Of a stretch of DNA of 64,000 nucleotides, positions 32,954 to 42,312 are shown piece after piece; the first letter of the stretch is position 1, and the number at the start of each line of letters is the position of its first letter. Origin of the DNA: Marine Group II euryarchaeote MED-G38 (lineage in GTDB: Archaea > Thermoplasmatota > Poseidoniia > Poseidoniales > Thalassarchaeaceae); NCBI GenBank assembly GCA_002457145.1, contig NTJP01000005.1:43255-107254 (forward strand), given 5' to 3'. The position numbers and the translations under genes were made by a program. The notes below the pieces were generated by a model. It had not been told where the DNA came from and made no database searches. It saw nothing but the letters and a program-made list of their open reading frames with translations.

Positions 32954-34042
32954 ATGAATAAGTATATTCAAAAAATAAGATATCCGCCCTTTGAATATTC
33001 ACATGTGAATGCAAATAAAGTTCCCTTAATTGAAGTCGTTATAGAATCTGAATGTGAATTGGATAATGAATTTAAGATAGGTGAAGAAGATTCTTGGTAT
33101 GTTGAATGGAGTAAATTTAGAGAAGAAAATGGTAATAATCTAACTAAAATAGAATGTGAAGTGAAGAAAGATGTTTTACCCTTTTTAATGAAGACAAGAA
33201 ATGGTTGGTATATTAGTCCCGACCCATTACATCAAATTTCAAGAAAAATTATTCCTCCGACAGTAATTATTCTAATTTTATCAATATTAATTCATGCTAC
33301 TGAACCAGGATTATTGGAATTAGGGATTATTTCTAATTCATTCGCTGGATCTTATCGTTTAGGCCCGTTAGACTATCCAAAATTACTATTATTCTCTTTC
33401 CCTATTTTTTTATTGCCTATATTTTTTCGAATGATTGCAAACATGAGAGATATTTCAAAACAGAATAATTTTAAAAAAAATCCATTAAAGGCTCCGGAAA
33501 TAAATATATCAAAGGGGATTAATACTATCACTATAATTATAAACAACATTCCAGAAAAAATTAAACTAAAAAAAGCTAGATTACAGGTCGGTGTTGCTGT
33601 TCCTGAAAGAGAGAAAATATTGAATGCTCTTGGAAGAACTGAGGGGAAACAACCTGCCCCCGGAATGTCTACTAAACCACCAGAAAAAAGAATAAGTACT
33701 GGAGATGAAATTGGTACTGGCGTAGGAGAAGCAACGCCTATGGCGGTTACACACAGAAGGTCGTTGATGTTAGAGTCATTGAGAGTTCTAGATTCAGGAG
33801 ACTGGGTAAAAATTAATCAAATTGGTAGTCAAATGATATTAAAAGGGCCAAAAGAATGTTGGCCGAGTTCCATTTATTCATCTTTAATTACCATACATTG
33901 GGAACTTATGATAGAAGCCATAAAAGACGACGGTACAAAAATGAAATGGGTAAGGCCGGTAATAATGAAATCAGAAAATAGTAATATAAATATTTCAAAA
34001 CTACCAGTTAGGAGCGGAAGAATTGAAATGTCGGATTACTAG
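32954..34042 (+). CDS. membrane protein, unknown
   Basis: About 362 residues. The first ~105 residues are soluble, then two membrane segments (PPTVIILILSILIHA and LLLFSFPIFLLPIFF), then a ~200-residue soluble part with a Gly-Thr-rich linker (STGDEIGTGVGEATP) and a basic region. ATG 32954 is preceded by GGGGAT; the track starts at 32942 inside the end of the reductase gene. The last 4 bp overlap mqnC convergently. No family recognised. Confidence 0.7.
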   Translation: MNKYIQKIRYPPFEYSHVNANKVPLIEVVIESECELDNEFKIGEEDSWYVEWSKFREENGNNLTKIECEVKKDVLPFLMKTRNGWYISPDPLHQISRKIIPPTVIILILSILIHATEPGLLELGIISNSFAGSYRLGPLDYPKLLLFSFPIFLLPIFFRMIANMRDISKQNNFKKNPLKAPEINISKGINTITIIINNIPEKIKLKKARLQVGVAVPEREKILNALGRTEGKQPAPGMSTKPPEKRISTGDEIGTGVGEATPMAVTHRRSLMLESLRVLDSGDWVKINQIGSQMILKGPKECWPSSIYSSLITIHWELMIEAIKDDGTKMKWVRPVIMKSENSNINISKLPVRSGRIEMSDY

Positions 34043-35205
34043 TTTTGCACTGGTATTATTGCTGAGATATTATTATCTGGAGTAACAATAACAGGTATTA
34101 AATTGTATTCCGAATCACGTTTACTGGGAATAAAACCTGCCCGTAAAATTGTTCTCTGAAGCTCTATTTCATTTGCCTGAGTTTTATCAGTACCAGATGC
34201 AGAGACAACGTTTTCTTCCATCATAGTTGAACCGGCATCATCCGCTCCAGCAAAAAAAGCCATTTGGGCTATTCCCAGTCCCATTGTAGGCCATGATGCT
34301 TGGATATGATCTATATTATCGAAAAATAATCTAGAAATCGCAACATGTCTCAAATATTCTTTGGGCCCTGTTTCTAACTCTAACCTATTATTTCCTTTAT
34401 TTCTTTTTCCAAAAACATTATTCTCTAACTGAACTGGCCAAGATATGAAGGAAGTAAAACCAAGAAAACCATTTTTGATAGTTGAGTCTTGTAACTTTCT
34501 AATTTTGTCCATATGAGATATTCTATCACCGTTAGTTTCGCCAAATCCTATTACATTAGTTGCTGAAGTAACTAGCCCCAAAGATTGTGCTTCTTCCATT
34601 ATTCTCAACCAATTTTCAGAGCCGCCTTTTTTTGGAGATATATCCAACCTAATATCATCAACTAATAATTCAGCACCTCCGCCAGGTAAACCATGTAATC
34701 CTACGTTTTTCATTTTTTCAAGTACTTCGAATGTAGATAAATTGCAAACTTCAGCTATTCCTTCAATTTCAATTGGAGAGAAACAATCTAACTCTATTGA
34801 TGGATGGTTTTTTCTAAGACTTTTTATTAAATCAAGATACCAATTTAATTCTAAATCAGGATTAACACCTCCTTGCATTAAAATTCTTGATCCTCCTATT
34901 TGTTCCAATTCACTAATTCTAGTGCTAATTTCTTGGAATGTTTGAGTGTAAGTTTCGGAATGGCCAGGTGGCCTATAGAAAGAGCAAAATTGACAGTTGA
35001 TAGTACAAATATTTGTATAATTAATATTCCTATCTACTAGATATGTTATTTTGTTTCCTGGCACTTGTTTTCTTCTACGAGATAATGCAGCATCCATCAA
35101 ATCGTTTAAGTCTGATTCATCATAAAGAATATTAGCATCTTTAATTGTAAGTCTAGGAGGATTAGCAGAGATTTGTTCTTTAAGTATATTTTTCCAATTT
35201 GTCAG
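34039..35205 (-). CDS. mqnC: cyclic dehypoxanthinyl futalosine synthase (MqnC), likely CTG start
   Basis: Radical SAM enzyme of the futalosine route to menaquinone. TYLVDRNINYTNIC is diagnostic; the cluster motif is CTINCQFC (CxxxCxxC), then ILMQGGVNPDLELNWY, GGGAELLVDD, and DDAGSTMMEENVVSASG. The track starts at TTG 35100, but the frame continues upstream for 35 codons of good family sequence (PPRLTIKDANILYDESDLND) with no ATG, GTG or TTG. A strong GAGGAGGG sits 7 nt before CTG 35205, which I take as the start (388 residues); ATT 35211 is an alternative. It lies 1 bp after aminopeptidase P. CofH is the main alternative but fits less well. Confidence 0.88.
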   Translation of the reverse strand: MTNWKNILKEQISANPPRLTIKDANILYDESDLNDLMDAALSRRRKQVPGNKITYLVDRNINYTNICTINCQFCSFYRPPGHSETYTQTFQEISTRISELEQIGGSRILMQGGVNPDLELNWYLDLIKSLRKNHPSIELDCFSPIEIEGIAEVCNLSTFEVLEKMKNVGLHGLPGGGAELLVDDIRLDISPKKGGSENWLRIMEEAQSLGLVTSATNVIGFGETNGDRISHMDKIRKLQDSTIKNGFLGFTSFISWPVQLENNVFGKRNKGNNRLELETGPKEYLRHVAISRLFFDNIDHIQASWPTMGLGIAQMAFFAGADDAGSTMMEENVVSASGTDKTQANEIELQRTILRAGFIPSKRDSEYNLIPVIVTPDNNISAIIPVQN

Positions 35206-35206
35206 A

Positions 35207-36598
35207 TTAATTCCCTCCTCTAATTATATTCTCTATTTCATCAACTTCTTTTGGACAGTTAGTTAAAATCACGGGACCATCATTTGTAATCAAAATATCA
35301 TCTTCTACTCTAATGCCGATTCCAGCATATTTTGATGGAAAATTAATATCTGTGCGCCAATCAGCAAAATATAATCCGGGTTCAACAGTCAGGACCATAC
35401 CTGCTTCTAATCTTCGTCCATGTTCTTCATTATTAGGAGAAATTATGCCAACATCATGTACATCTAGGCCCAAAGAATGACTAGTTCCATGCATGAAAAA
35501 GTTTCTGAATGGGCCATCATAATTATCCCCCAATGCTTCTTCTAGAGTGCATTCAAGTATTCCTAATTGTATCAATCCTTTTGCGATAACTTTGGAAGCA
35601 GCATAATGTGAAGATTTCCAATTATTTCCTACCTGGCATGCTTTAATACCTGCTAATTCAGCATCTAAAACTAGTTCGTAGATTTCTCGTTGTTCTTTGG
35701 AAAACTTACCATTTATTGGCCAAGTTCTAGTTATATCTGATGCATAACCATCTATTTCACATCCAGCGTCAATTAAGACCAAGTCACTATCATTTATCAA
35801 AGAATTATTAGATGTATAATGTAAAATTGTTCCATTAGACCCTCCTCCAACAATAGAGCCGTAACTGCATCTACTCTTATTAGAAATAAAGTGGCTTTCT
35901 ATAATTGCCTGTATATCCCATTCTGCATCTCCTAATTTAGATTTTGACATTGCATTATAATGCGCTTGAGAAGCTATATCCGATGCTTTTTGCATTATTT
36001 CAATTTCTTTATTAGATTTAATAAGTCTTAATTCATCTAATATGTATGAAGGATCTCCTATACTTACTGGACCCTTTCCATTAGTATTTCTCTTTCTGGA
36101 TTTATTCGTTAATGAATGATTAATTAAGTTATCCAGCTTAGAATTTAGACCTTGAATAATGAATACATTTTTTGATTCATTAACTAAATCCTGAATGGCA
36201 TCAAAACTATTTGTAATTGAATAAGCATTATTAACGGGCAAATATTTCATAGCATTTTTAACACCTATTCTTCGACCTTCCCATATCTCTGCTAGATGGT
36301 CATTTGGTTGAACATAAATAGCGGTAGTCCAAGAGCCAGATAGGTTAGAGCTGACAAAAATTGCTTCAGGATATCTCCAGCCACATAAGTATAACATGTA
36401 TGAATTTGCCCTGTATGGGAAATTTGTATCATTTGATCTTTTTGCATATGGATTACTGGGGATTATCACAATACTATTTTCAGGTAGTTGAGAATGTAAT
36501 TTAGACTGACGCGCATGATATTCATCTACTTCAAAAGGCAGAGTTAATATGTCATCCACATTTATATCTGGAATACTCCCATTAATAGGTGTATTCAT
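35207..36598 (-). CDS. pepP: Xaa-Pro aminopeptidase (M24B)
   Basis: Metallopeptidase that removes N-terminal residues before proline. The N-terminal domain has the creatinase fold (FPYRANSYMLYLCGW). The pita-bread catalytic domain shows DLVLIDAGCEIDGYASDITR with two metal Asp, HGTSHSLGLDVHDVG with metal His, MVLTVEPGLYF and GIGIRVEDDILIT with metal Glu residues. The start is ATG 36598; the track's TTG adds five residues. It lies between the exported PKD-like protein gene and mqnC with gaps under 20 bp. Confidence 0.93.
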   Translation of the reverse strand: MNTPINGSIPDINVDDILTLPFEVDEYHARQSKLHSQLPENSIVIIPSNPYAKRSNDTNFPYRANSYMLYLCGWRYPEAIFVSSNLSGSWTTAIYVQPNDHLAEIWEGRRIGVKNAMKYLPVNNAYSITNSFDAIQDLVNESKNVFIIQGLNSKLDNLINHSLTNKSRKRNTNGKGPVSIGDPSYILDELRLIKSNKEIEIMQKASDIASQAHYNAMSKSKLGDAEWDIQAIIESHFISNKSRCSYGSIVGGGSNGTILHYTSNNSLINDSDLVLIDAGCEIDGYASDITRTWPINGKFSKEQREIYELVLDAELAGIKACQVGNNWKSSHYAASKVIAKGLIQLGILECTLEEALGDNYDGPFRNFFMHGTSHSLGLDVHDVGIISPNNEEHGRRLEAGMVLTVEPGLYFADWRTDINFPSKYAGIGIRVEDDILITNDGPVILTNCPKEVDEIENIIRGGN

Positions 36599-36616
36599 AA
36601 GAAATATATACAAAAA

Positions 36617-38104
36617 TTACCATTTAGGAATTTTTTCTTCATTAACACTATATCTTTTATATAATCCATATGATACAAATAATAGAGAAAACAGTAAAAG
36701 GGCGAGTGCGAAATAAGTACTATTCCTTGATGAGTCTGATGTGATAATCACAGATATTTGTGAAATAATATTATCGTTATCTGAAACTTCAAGAGACAAT
36801 GTAAACTCTTTCGATTCTACAGAATCTGGCCATGAAAAAGTTCTAACACAGCCTTCATAAAAAGGTACATTATTAACTTTCCAAATACAACTTAATGAGT
36901 TTATATCATTTTCTGTATCGGTCGACCCAGATGCATCTAATTCTAATTCCTCATCAGCAAGTAGTTCAATTGATTCACCATTAAATACTTCTAATTGATT
37001 GATAGATAATCTAGCTACGGGGGCCATATTAATTATAGAAAAAGATATCGAAGACGAATTACTAAGTCCGCATTCATCAGTAACTGTTAGAATTAAAGTA
37101 TAATTACCCGCATTAAGTTCGTTAATTAAAAAAGTTCTTTCATCACTTCCTGATGTAACATTTCTTACTTCCATGTGAAATTTATCGTCATTGATATTTG
37201 GAATTATCTGACTAAGAACCCATACAAAATTTAGATTTGCACGACCAAAGAATGGATCTGAAGAAATACTGCCATCAAATAAAATCGGGTCAAACCCTTC
37301 TAAAATAATTAAATTATTTTGGGCTTGTATTTCTGAAGATGGTGCATTATTATCTATCTTTACAAAAGAGCAATGCAATTTAGAATTTAGTTGTTCGGAA
37401 TCAATTATAATATTAGACCATGTATATAATGAATAATAACCATCTTTAAGGTCGGATATATCTAGACTAGACTGGAATGTATTTGAATCTTGGTAAGGAG
37501 ATATTAGTTTAATTGAATTAGTTAAAATTTGAGATATTTCAACATCACATGATGCTGCGTTTGAATTGGTTTGGAAAATATTCCAGTAGACATCGGGAAG
37601 ATAACCATTCGGTGACCACGAACTTCCATAAATAGGAATATTTCCTGAGAATAAATTATTTTCGGACTGTTTAGATAGTATAAAGGCAGGATTGAATATT
37701 TGTTCAGTAGATGAATAAAAAATTGGTTTTATTATCGATTGAGGAATTTCAGATTCTAAAGTAACTGTTAGATAGCAGGTGCAATCAATTCCATAGGATG
37801 AAAAATCTAAGAATATTTCCCACTGATAGGTTGGATTCTGTAAACTTTCCGATAAAAAGTCAAGTGATAGTTCTCCAGTATCTATAATAACGTTTGAGGA
37901 TTCAAGTTGCCATGTTATCATTATTGAAATTTCACTAGAAGTAGCGAAACCAGATACTATTGTAGAATTATCAACTTCTGAAGGAGAATTTGAGTTAAAG
38001 GAAATACTTTGATATAAACCGTCATCTTCCGCATTTACTTCATTTAATATTGGATTTGTTACATTCAGAAATAAGAAAATCATAAATAATCTTACATATT
38101 TCAT
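36617..38104 (-). CDS. exported protein with PKD-like domains and C-terminal anchor
   Basis: A signal sequence (LFMIFLFLNVTNPILNEVNA) is followed by ~440 residues of beta-rich, Asn/Ser-rich exterior sequence. Two PKD-like segments are visible around ILFDGSISSDPFFG and LELDASGSTDTENDIN, the latter a clear PKD core. A C-terminal span (YFALALLLFSLLFVSYGLY) and a short basic tail anchor it in the membrane. Five to six Cys could form disulfides. Function unknown; surface adhesion or substrate binding would be usual for such architecture. Confidence 0.8.
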   Translation of the reverse strand: MKYVRLFMIFLFLNVTNPILNEVNAEDDGLYQSISFNSNSPSEVDNSTIVSGFATSSEISIMITWQLESSNVIIDTGELSLDFLSESLQNPTYQWEIFLDFSSYGIDCTCYLTVTLESEIPQSIIKPIFYSSTEQIFNPAFILSKQSENNLFSGNIPIYGSSWSPNGYLPDVYWNIFQTNSNAASCDVEISQILTNSIKLISPYQDSNTFQSSLDISDLKDGYYSLYTWSNIIIDSEQLNSKLHCSFVKIDNNAPSSEIQAQNNLIILEGFDPILFDGSISSDPFFGRANLNFVWVLSQIIPNINDDKFHMEVRNVTSGSDERTFLINELNAGNYTLILTVTDECGLSNSSSISFSIINMAPVARLSINQLEVFNGESIELLADEELELDASGSTDTENDINSLSCIWKVNNVPFYEGCVRTFSWPDSVESKEFTLSLEVSDNDNIISQISVIITSDSSRNSTYFALALLLFSLLFVSYGLYKRYSVNEEKIPKW

Positions 38105-38155
38105 GTTTTTGGGACGTAAGGCATATTTAATTAAACCAGTGTATTACTGATTACT

Positions 38156-39217
38156 TCATCTTTCAGAAATTTGCATGCGCCATGATAAGTCATCAAGCCA
38201 TAATGAAAGTGAGTCCTTAGAGATAAATTCCTTAGAAGTTGCTGCTGATAATATGCAGTCACAGGCTGCAGATGCTAAAGTAACTGATTCTTGTAATTTA
38301 AGACCATTGCCCAGAGATATAGCCAAAGCGGCTGCAGCTGCATCATGGAGGCCAATTTGTTGTTCTGGTGAGCTTGCATTACAGGGAAAATATATATCTT
38401 CATCATTATTTGTGTAAAGAGTCATGCCTTCTATTCCACCAAGAACTAGTAGAGAACCCCAACCATAATTGTCGATGAGATATTGGGCGGTTGCTTTACT
38501 ATCAACTAGGTCTAAACGACGTTGTAATAATTCTAAACCTCTTATCTCAAATAATACAATTGTAGCTCCTCTACTCTTCTCAAGTCCAGTTAATTTTGGA
38601 TCTACAATAATCGGAATTTTTTTCATTTTAGCCTTTTCAATTAAATCTAATGCCCCTTCTGTAGAAATTACGCCTTTATCATAATCTGAAATAACTAAAA
38701 CGTTGCTGTTATCTAAAGAATTCATTGCTTTTGAAACTAATTCAGAACTAATATCCCTAGATAAGGGAATTAAAGACCCTCTATCTGCCTGTAGAAGTAT
38801 CTGACTATTTTTTAATAGACTCTCTCGGCTACCATAAAATCTTATTTTAGTAAGAGTTTTATGATCATCAATAACTAAAATATTAGAAACATCAACACCG
38901 GTTAAAGATAGTTTTGTTAAGATAGATTTACCTTCCAAATCATTACCTACACATGAAAAAAAATCTAATGACATTCCAAGAGAATTCAAACTTAAAGCTA
39001 TGTGAGCAGCAGCACCTGGAGACTCCTCGGAATCTGTTATTTTTAGGACTGGAACTGGTGCCGTAGATGTTAGATTATTTGCAAATCCATGATGGTATCT
39101 ATCTAACATAATATCTCCAATTAGCGTTACTCTGGATTTATTAGTTTTATTTAGTAAATTTCTTAATTTTTTTAGTGTTTTAGATTTCAAATCTTGCCCC
39201 GGGTCCATTTTAATCAA
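38156..39217 (-). CDS. divergent PfkB-family kinase, HldE/RfaE-N-like
   Basis: Ribokinase-fold sugar kinase closest in pattern to ADP-heptose pathway kinase RfaE domain I: VTLIGDIMLDRYHHG, APVPVLKITDSEESPGAAAHIA, FFSCVGNDLEGKSI, VISDYDKGVIS and PIIVDPK. The usual tPNxxE nucleotide segment is replaced by VLFEIRGLEL, and the C-terminal GAGD anion hole by GLHDAAAA, keeping only the Asp. Activity may be altered. Nearby genes give no pathway. The + strand endA begins 74 bp away, divergently. Confidence 0.82.
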   Translation of the reverse strand: MIKMDPGQDLKSKTLKKLRNLLNKTNKSRVTLIGDIMLDRYHHGFANNLTSTAPVPVLKITDSEESPGAAAHIALSLNSLGMSLDFFSCVGNDLEGKSILTKLSLTGVDVSNILVIDDHKTLTKIRFYGSRESLLKNSQILLQADRGSLIPLSRDISSELVSKAMNSLDNSNVLVISDYDKGVISTEGALDLIEKAKMKKIPIIVDPKLTGLEKSRGATIVLFEIRGLELLQRRLDLVDSKATAQYLIDNYGWGSLLVLGGIEGMTLYTNNDEDIYFPCNASSPEQQIGLHDAAAAALAISLGNGLKLQESVTLASAACDCILSAATSKEFISKDSLSLWLDDLSWRMQISER

Positions 39218-39291
39218 TCAGCCGTGAGAGTCATTACGAATGATATTTGGGGGAACCAATGGTATGAAATCATGAACATATACCCGTAAAC

Positions 39292-40314
39292 ATGGAGTCG
39301 GATATGGGAGGATGGGAATATAAGGGCTCAGCTTCTAATAGATTGTGGCATAAATCCGCTTTGGGGAAAGTAATCTCTGAAGAAATCTTATACTTGACAG
39401 ATGCAGAAGTTATTTTTTGTCATGAGCATAGAAATATTCAATTGCCATATGAAGAATGGATCACAGAATGCATAAAGAGAAATCCTTCGATTTTAGATGA
39501 ATACACAATTCTGGAGTCTTTAAGAAAACCTGGTAACAAGATAATGATTACTGAAAATGCTGATTTGTATAATTTTAAGGAAGAATATAATACTTGGGGC
39601 CTAAGATGGCCTTCTGATATTCATCCTAGAGATGGAGAGCCAATTGCTGAAATAAGATGGTTTCACTCGTCAGAGAAATTAGATATAGAAGAGATTTTTT
39701 CTTGGGCATCCAATATAAGAGATAAGAATAGGATTGCTGAAATATTAATAATTGATAATGAATTATCTGTAGTTACTTACAGAATAGAAATAATTAATCC
39801 AAAAGGTAATTTGATTATTCCAACTTTGAAAGATTATATTGAAATAGAATCTATTGAAGAAAAAATTAAACTCAATAATGATAATATATTTATTCCAAAT
39901 AATATCGAATGGAAACATGAAAATATAGGAATTCCCTACTCAAATGGAAGAATATTAGATGGCGACACAAAAAGAATGATATATAATATTACTAATCAAA
40001 AAGAACATGAGATGGATATTTCAGAAAGTATAATTTATGATTTACTAAAAAAAGGACTTCATCCAAGGCCAGGTTTCAAGTATGGATCTAAATGGAGATG
40101 TTATGAAACTGGTATTGAAGAAGATCACGCGCCATGGTTAGTTGTTCATCCTGATGATGGCCCTAAAAACTGGGAGGAAGCATGTTTAATCTCAAGACTT
40201 ACAGCAGGAGTGAATAAAAAGTGGCTATTTCCAATAATGAAAGATAATTGGTTTTATGTGTCAATAACTAGACCACCAGCAGATTCAAGGTGGAATAACC
40301 CCATCAGAAGATGA
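39292..40314 (+). CDS. endA: tRNA-splicing endonuclease, two-repeat form
   Basis: Cuts the bulge-helix-bulge motif of archaeal tRNA introns. The C-terminal repeat is catalytic: LLKKGLHPRPGFKYGSKW, then the triad Tyr271 (CYETG), His279 (DHAPWL) and Lys309/310 (VNKKWLF). The N-terminal ~165 residues repeat the fold without those residues, as in the fused two-unit enzymes of several euryarchaea. Length 340. The 3' end overlaps the convergent M6 peptidase gene by 30 bp. Confidence 0.9.
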   Translation: MESDMGGWEYKGSASNRLWHKSALGKVISEEILYLTDAEVIFCHEHRNIQLPYEEWITECIKRNPSILDEYTILESLRKPGNKIMITENADLYNFKEEYNTWGLRWPSDIHPRDGEPIAEIRWFHSSEKLDIEEIFSWASNIRDKNRIAEILIIDNELSVVTYRIEIINPKGNLIIPTLKDYIEIESIEEKIKLNNDNIFIPNNIEWKHENIGIPYSNGRILDGDTKRMIYNITNQKEHEMDISESIIYDLLKKGLHPRPGFKYGSKWRCYETGIEEDHAPWLVVHPDDGPKNWEEACLISRLTAGVNKKWLFPIMKDNWFYVSITRPPADSRWNNPIRR

Positions 40315-42279
40315 TTTATTTTTTATGGATTTATTCCCTATTAGAGATAATGCAGCTAAAATACAAATTATGAATATTCCGTTAGAAGGTTGTGAAATCC
40401 AAGGTAGGATACCTTTCCCTATAAAAGGAGATTCGCTTTGTAATATAATAGGAATTCTTTCTTCCATTGAATTAGAATCTGTAAGTATCAAATCTCCTTT
40501 AGCAATCATGCCTTGTTTCAGTAATCCATTTGGAGATACTGCAATAACTATGGGGTCACCAGGGCTAATATTTCCCTGAGTTATGGGTGTACAAATCCTA
40601 CTTATAGCACCGGATAATGAAATTGTATATATTCTTGAACCGTTACCTATAAATTCAGGATGAAGAATTACTTCTGAATCTTCATCCCATGGAATGATTG
40701 TTTCTATGGTATCATTACTTATCTTGTGACCAACTTTAATCCAATCAAGATCAATATCTAATAGATTAGAATTTTTACATCCCATTTGGCCCCTTAAATG
40801 ACCTTTGGATTGAGAAAATATGGATGAATTAATAATTTCAATAATATTCTTGCCTGGAATAATATCAATATATTTAGTGATATAATTTCCCTGTGAATTT
40901 AAATTTATATACAACTCACATTCTTCTTCTGCCTCTACTATTGCATAGGATTTATCATTAGGCAGTAATAGAATTGGAGTTCTTGGAGTAAGTATTTCTA
41001 AATTTTCAATGGGTTGGTTTACGAATGAAATGGTAGCTTCATTCCAAGAGCCATTCTCAGAGATATTTGCATTTATAATCGATGCTGCCCATGTTACTAA
41101 TCGACCTCTATTATCTCTAATTTGGACGCCCTCGTTTCCAAAAGAATCTCCTAACGAAAATAAATCTCCAACCTCGCCAGAATTTCTTCCCCTAATCAAT
41201 GCGTCATTACCATCGGCTTCTATGATTTTAACCCAAGCCACTTCTGGATCTATATTCACAAGGTTATTATCTAAATTACCATTATTCTTATCTTGATATT
41301 CTACTAAAATACCTGACCCAGGAAGTTCGGAATCGAAACCACCTGAGCGTAAGGAAATATGTATTTTCTCATTGGGTGCAATATCAATAGTAATTGAGTT
41401 TCCTCCTGAAGATAATGGGTAAATTGAAACCGAATTATCATTTGGTATAACATTGAAAGATCTTTGAGAACCAATTAATTCCAGAGTAGATGCACTAGGT
41501 AACGCAGGCACCATTCCATCACCATTCCAGTTACCACTTGCCATAATATCCCAATCTCCAAGACCGTTCCAATTAGAAGTAGGAGTATCACTGTGAACAT
41601 CATATAAATCGACCGCTCCCATTTGATGCAACATTTCGTGCATTAAAGTTCCTAAACCTGAAGATAGTGAAACCAAAGTATAATGCTCAACTGACCACTT
41701 AGAAATTTCTATTGGTTCATCGAGTCCTGAAAAATGACTCCAAATAGATGACGATTGTCCATTAGATTCTTGTGCAGATCCAGAATGTAATATTAATAAC
41801 CTGTCTAAAGTACCATCATTATTAAGATCCCATTTAGATAAATCGATATCATTTAATAGATATGGGACTGAACTATGAATTAAATCTTGGATTCCATTTT
41901 CAACACCTACATCCCTTCCATCCTGGGAATCTTGACCCCAAAATGAATCTGATTTTGGTGAATCCCAAGATTCTTCGATAATTGTAACGTTTAATGAAGA
42001 GTTTTTATTTAAAGATTTGATATATTTTTCAGCAGAGTAAGGGCCTTCAAATAATTTATTCAATTCATTGGAGTCAAATGGTTTATTTGGGAATGAAATC
42101 TTTAAAATTAGCCATTCTTCATTATCTTGTAAGTTTAATAAATCATGATTAGAATTATGTATATGATTTCTTTCTAATGCGTCATCGACGTAATTAGGGT
42201 TACTGTATGACAATAGGCCAACGATTAATAGTAAAAGAGCGAATACTACTCTAACCTTGCCCATATACGCACGAGACAT
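40285..42279 (-). CDS. M6-family secreted metallopeptidase with C-terminal anchor
   Basis: Immune-inhibitor-A-like metalloprotease. A signal segment (VVFALLLLIVGLLSYS) is followed by a catalytic domain with LMHEMLHQMGAVDLYD, an HExxH-type zinc motif (HEMLH), and GDWDIMASGNWNGDG with the Met turn. The last ~40 residues hold a membrane span (WISQPSNGIFIICILAALSLIG). Length 664; ATG 42264 is also possible. It is the last gene of the Reeler-like/TatC/M6 group and probably degrades extracellular protein. Confidence 0.87.
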   Translation of the reverse strand: MSRAYMGKVRVVFALLLLIVGLLSYSNPNYVDDALERNHIHNSNHDLLNLQDNEEWLILKISFPNKPFDSNELNKLFEGPYSAEKYIKSLNKNSSLNVTIIEESWDSPKSDSFWGQDSQDGRDVGVENGIQDLIHSSVPYLLNDIDLSKWDLNNDGTLDRLLILHSGSAQESNGQSSSIWSHFSGLDEPIEISKWSVEHYTLVSLSSGLGTLMHEMLHQMGAVDLYDVHSDTPTSNWNGLGDWDIMASGNWNGDGMVPALPSASTLELIGSQRSFNVIPNDNSVSIYPLSSGGNSITIDIAPNEKIHISLRSGGFDSELPGSGILVEYQDKNNGNLDNNLVNIDPEVAWVKIIEADGNDALIRGRNSGEVGDLFSLGDSFGNEGVQIRDNRGRLVTWAASIINANISENGSWNEATISFVNQPIENLEILTPRTPILLLPNDKSYAIVEAEEECELYINLNSQGNYITKYIDIIPGKNIIEIINSSIFSQSKGHLRGQMGCKNSNLLDIDLDWIKVGHKISNDTIETIIPWDEDSEVILHPEFIGNGSRIYTISLSGAISRICTPITQGNISPGDPIVIAVSPNGLLKQGMIAKGDLILTDSNSMEERIPIILQSESPFIGKGILPWISQPSNGIFIICILAALSLIGNKSIKNKSSSDGVIPP

Positions 42280-42312
42280 TATTGGGATTTTAATTAGATG
42301 TAAAGATGCATC

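Noticed and set aside
34039-35205. CofH (F420 synthesis) instead of MqnC
   Set aside because: DRNINYTN and the STMMEENVVSASG segment fit MqnC better, and no CofG or other F420 gene is in the window.
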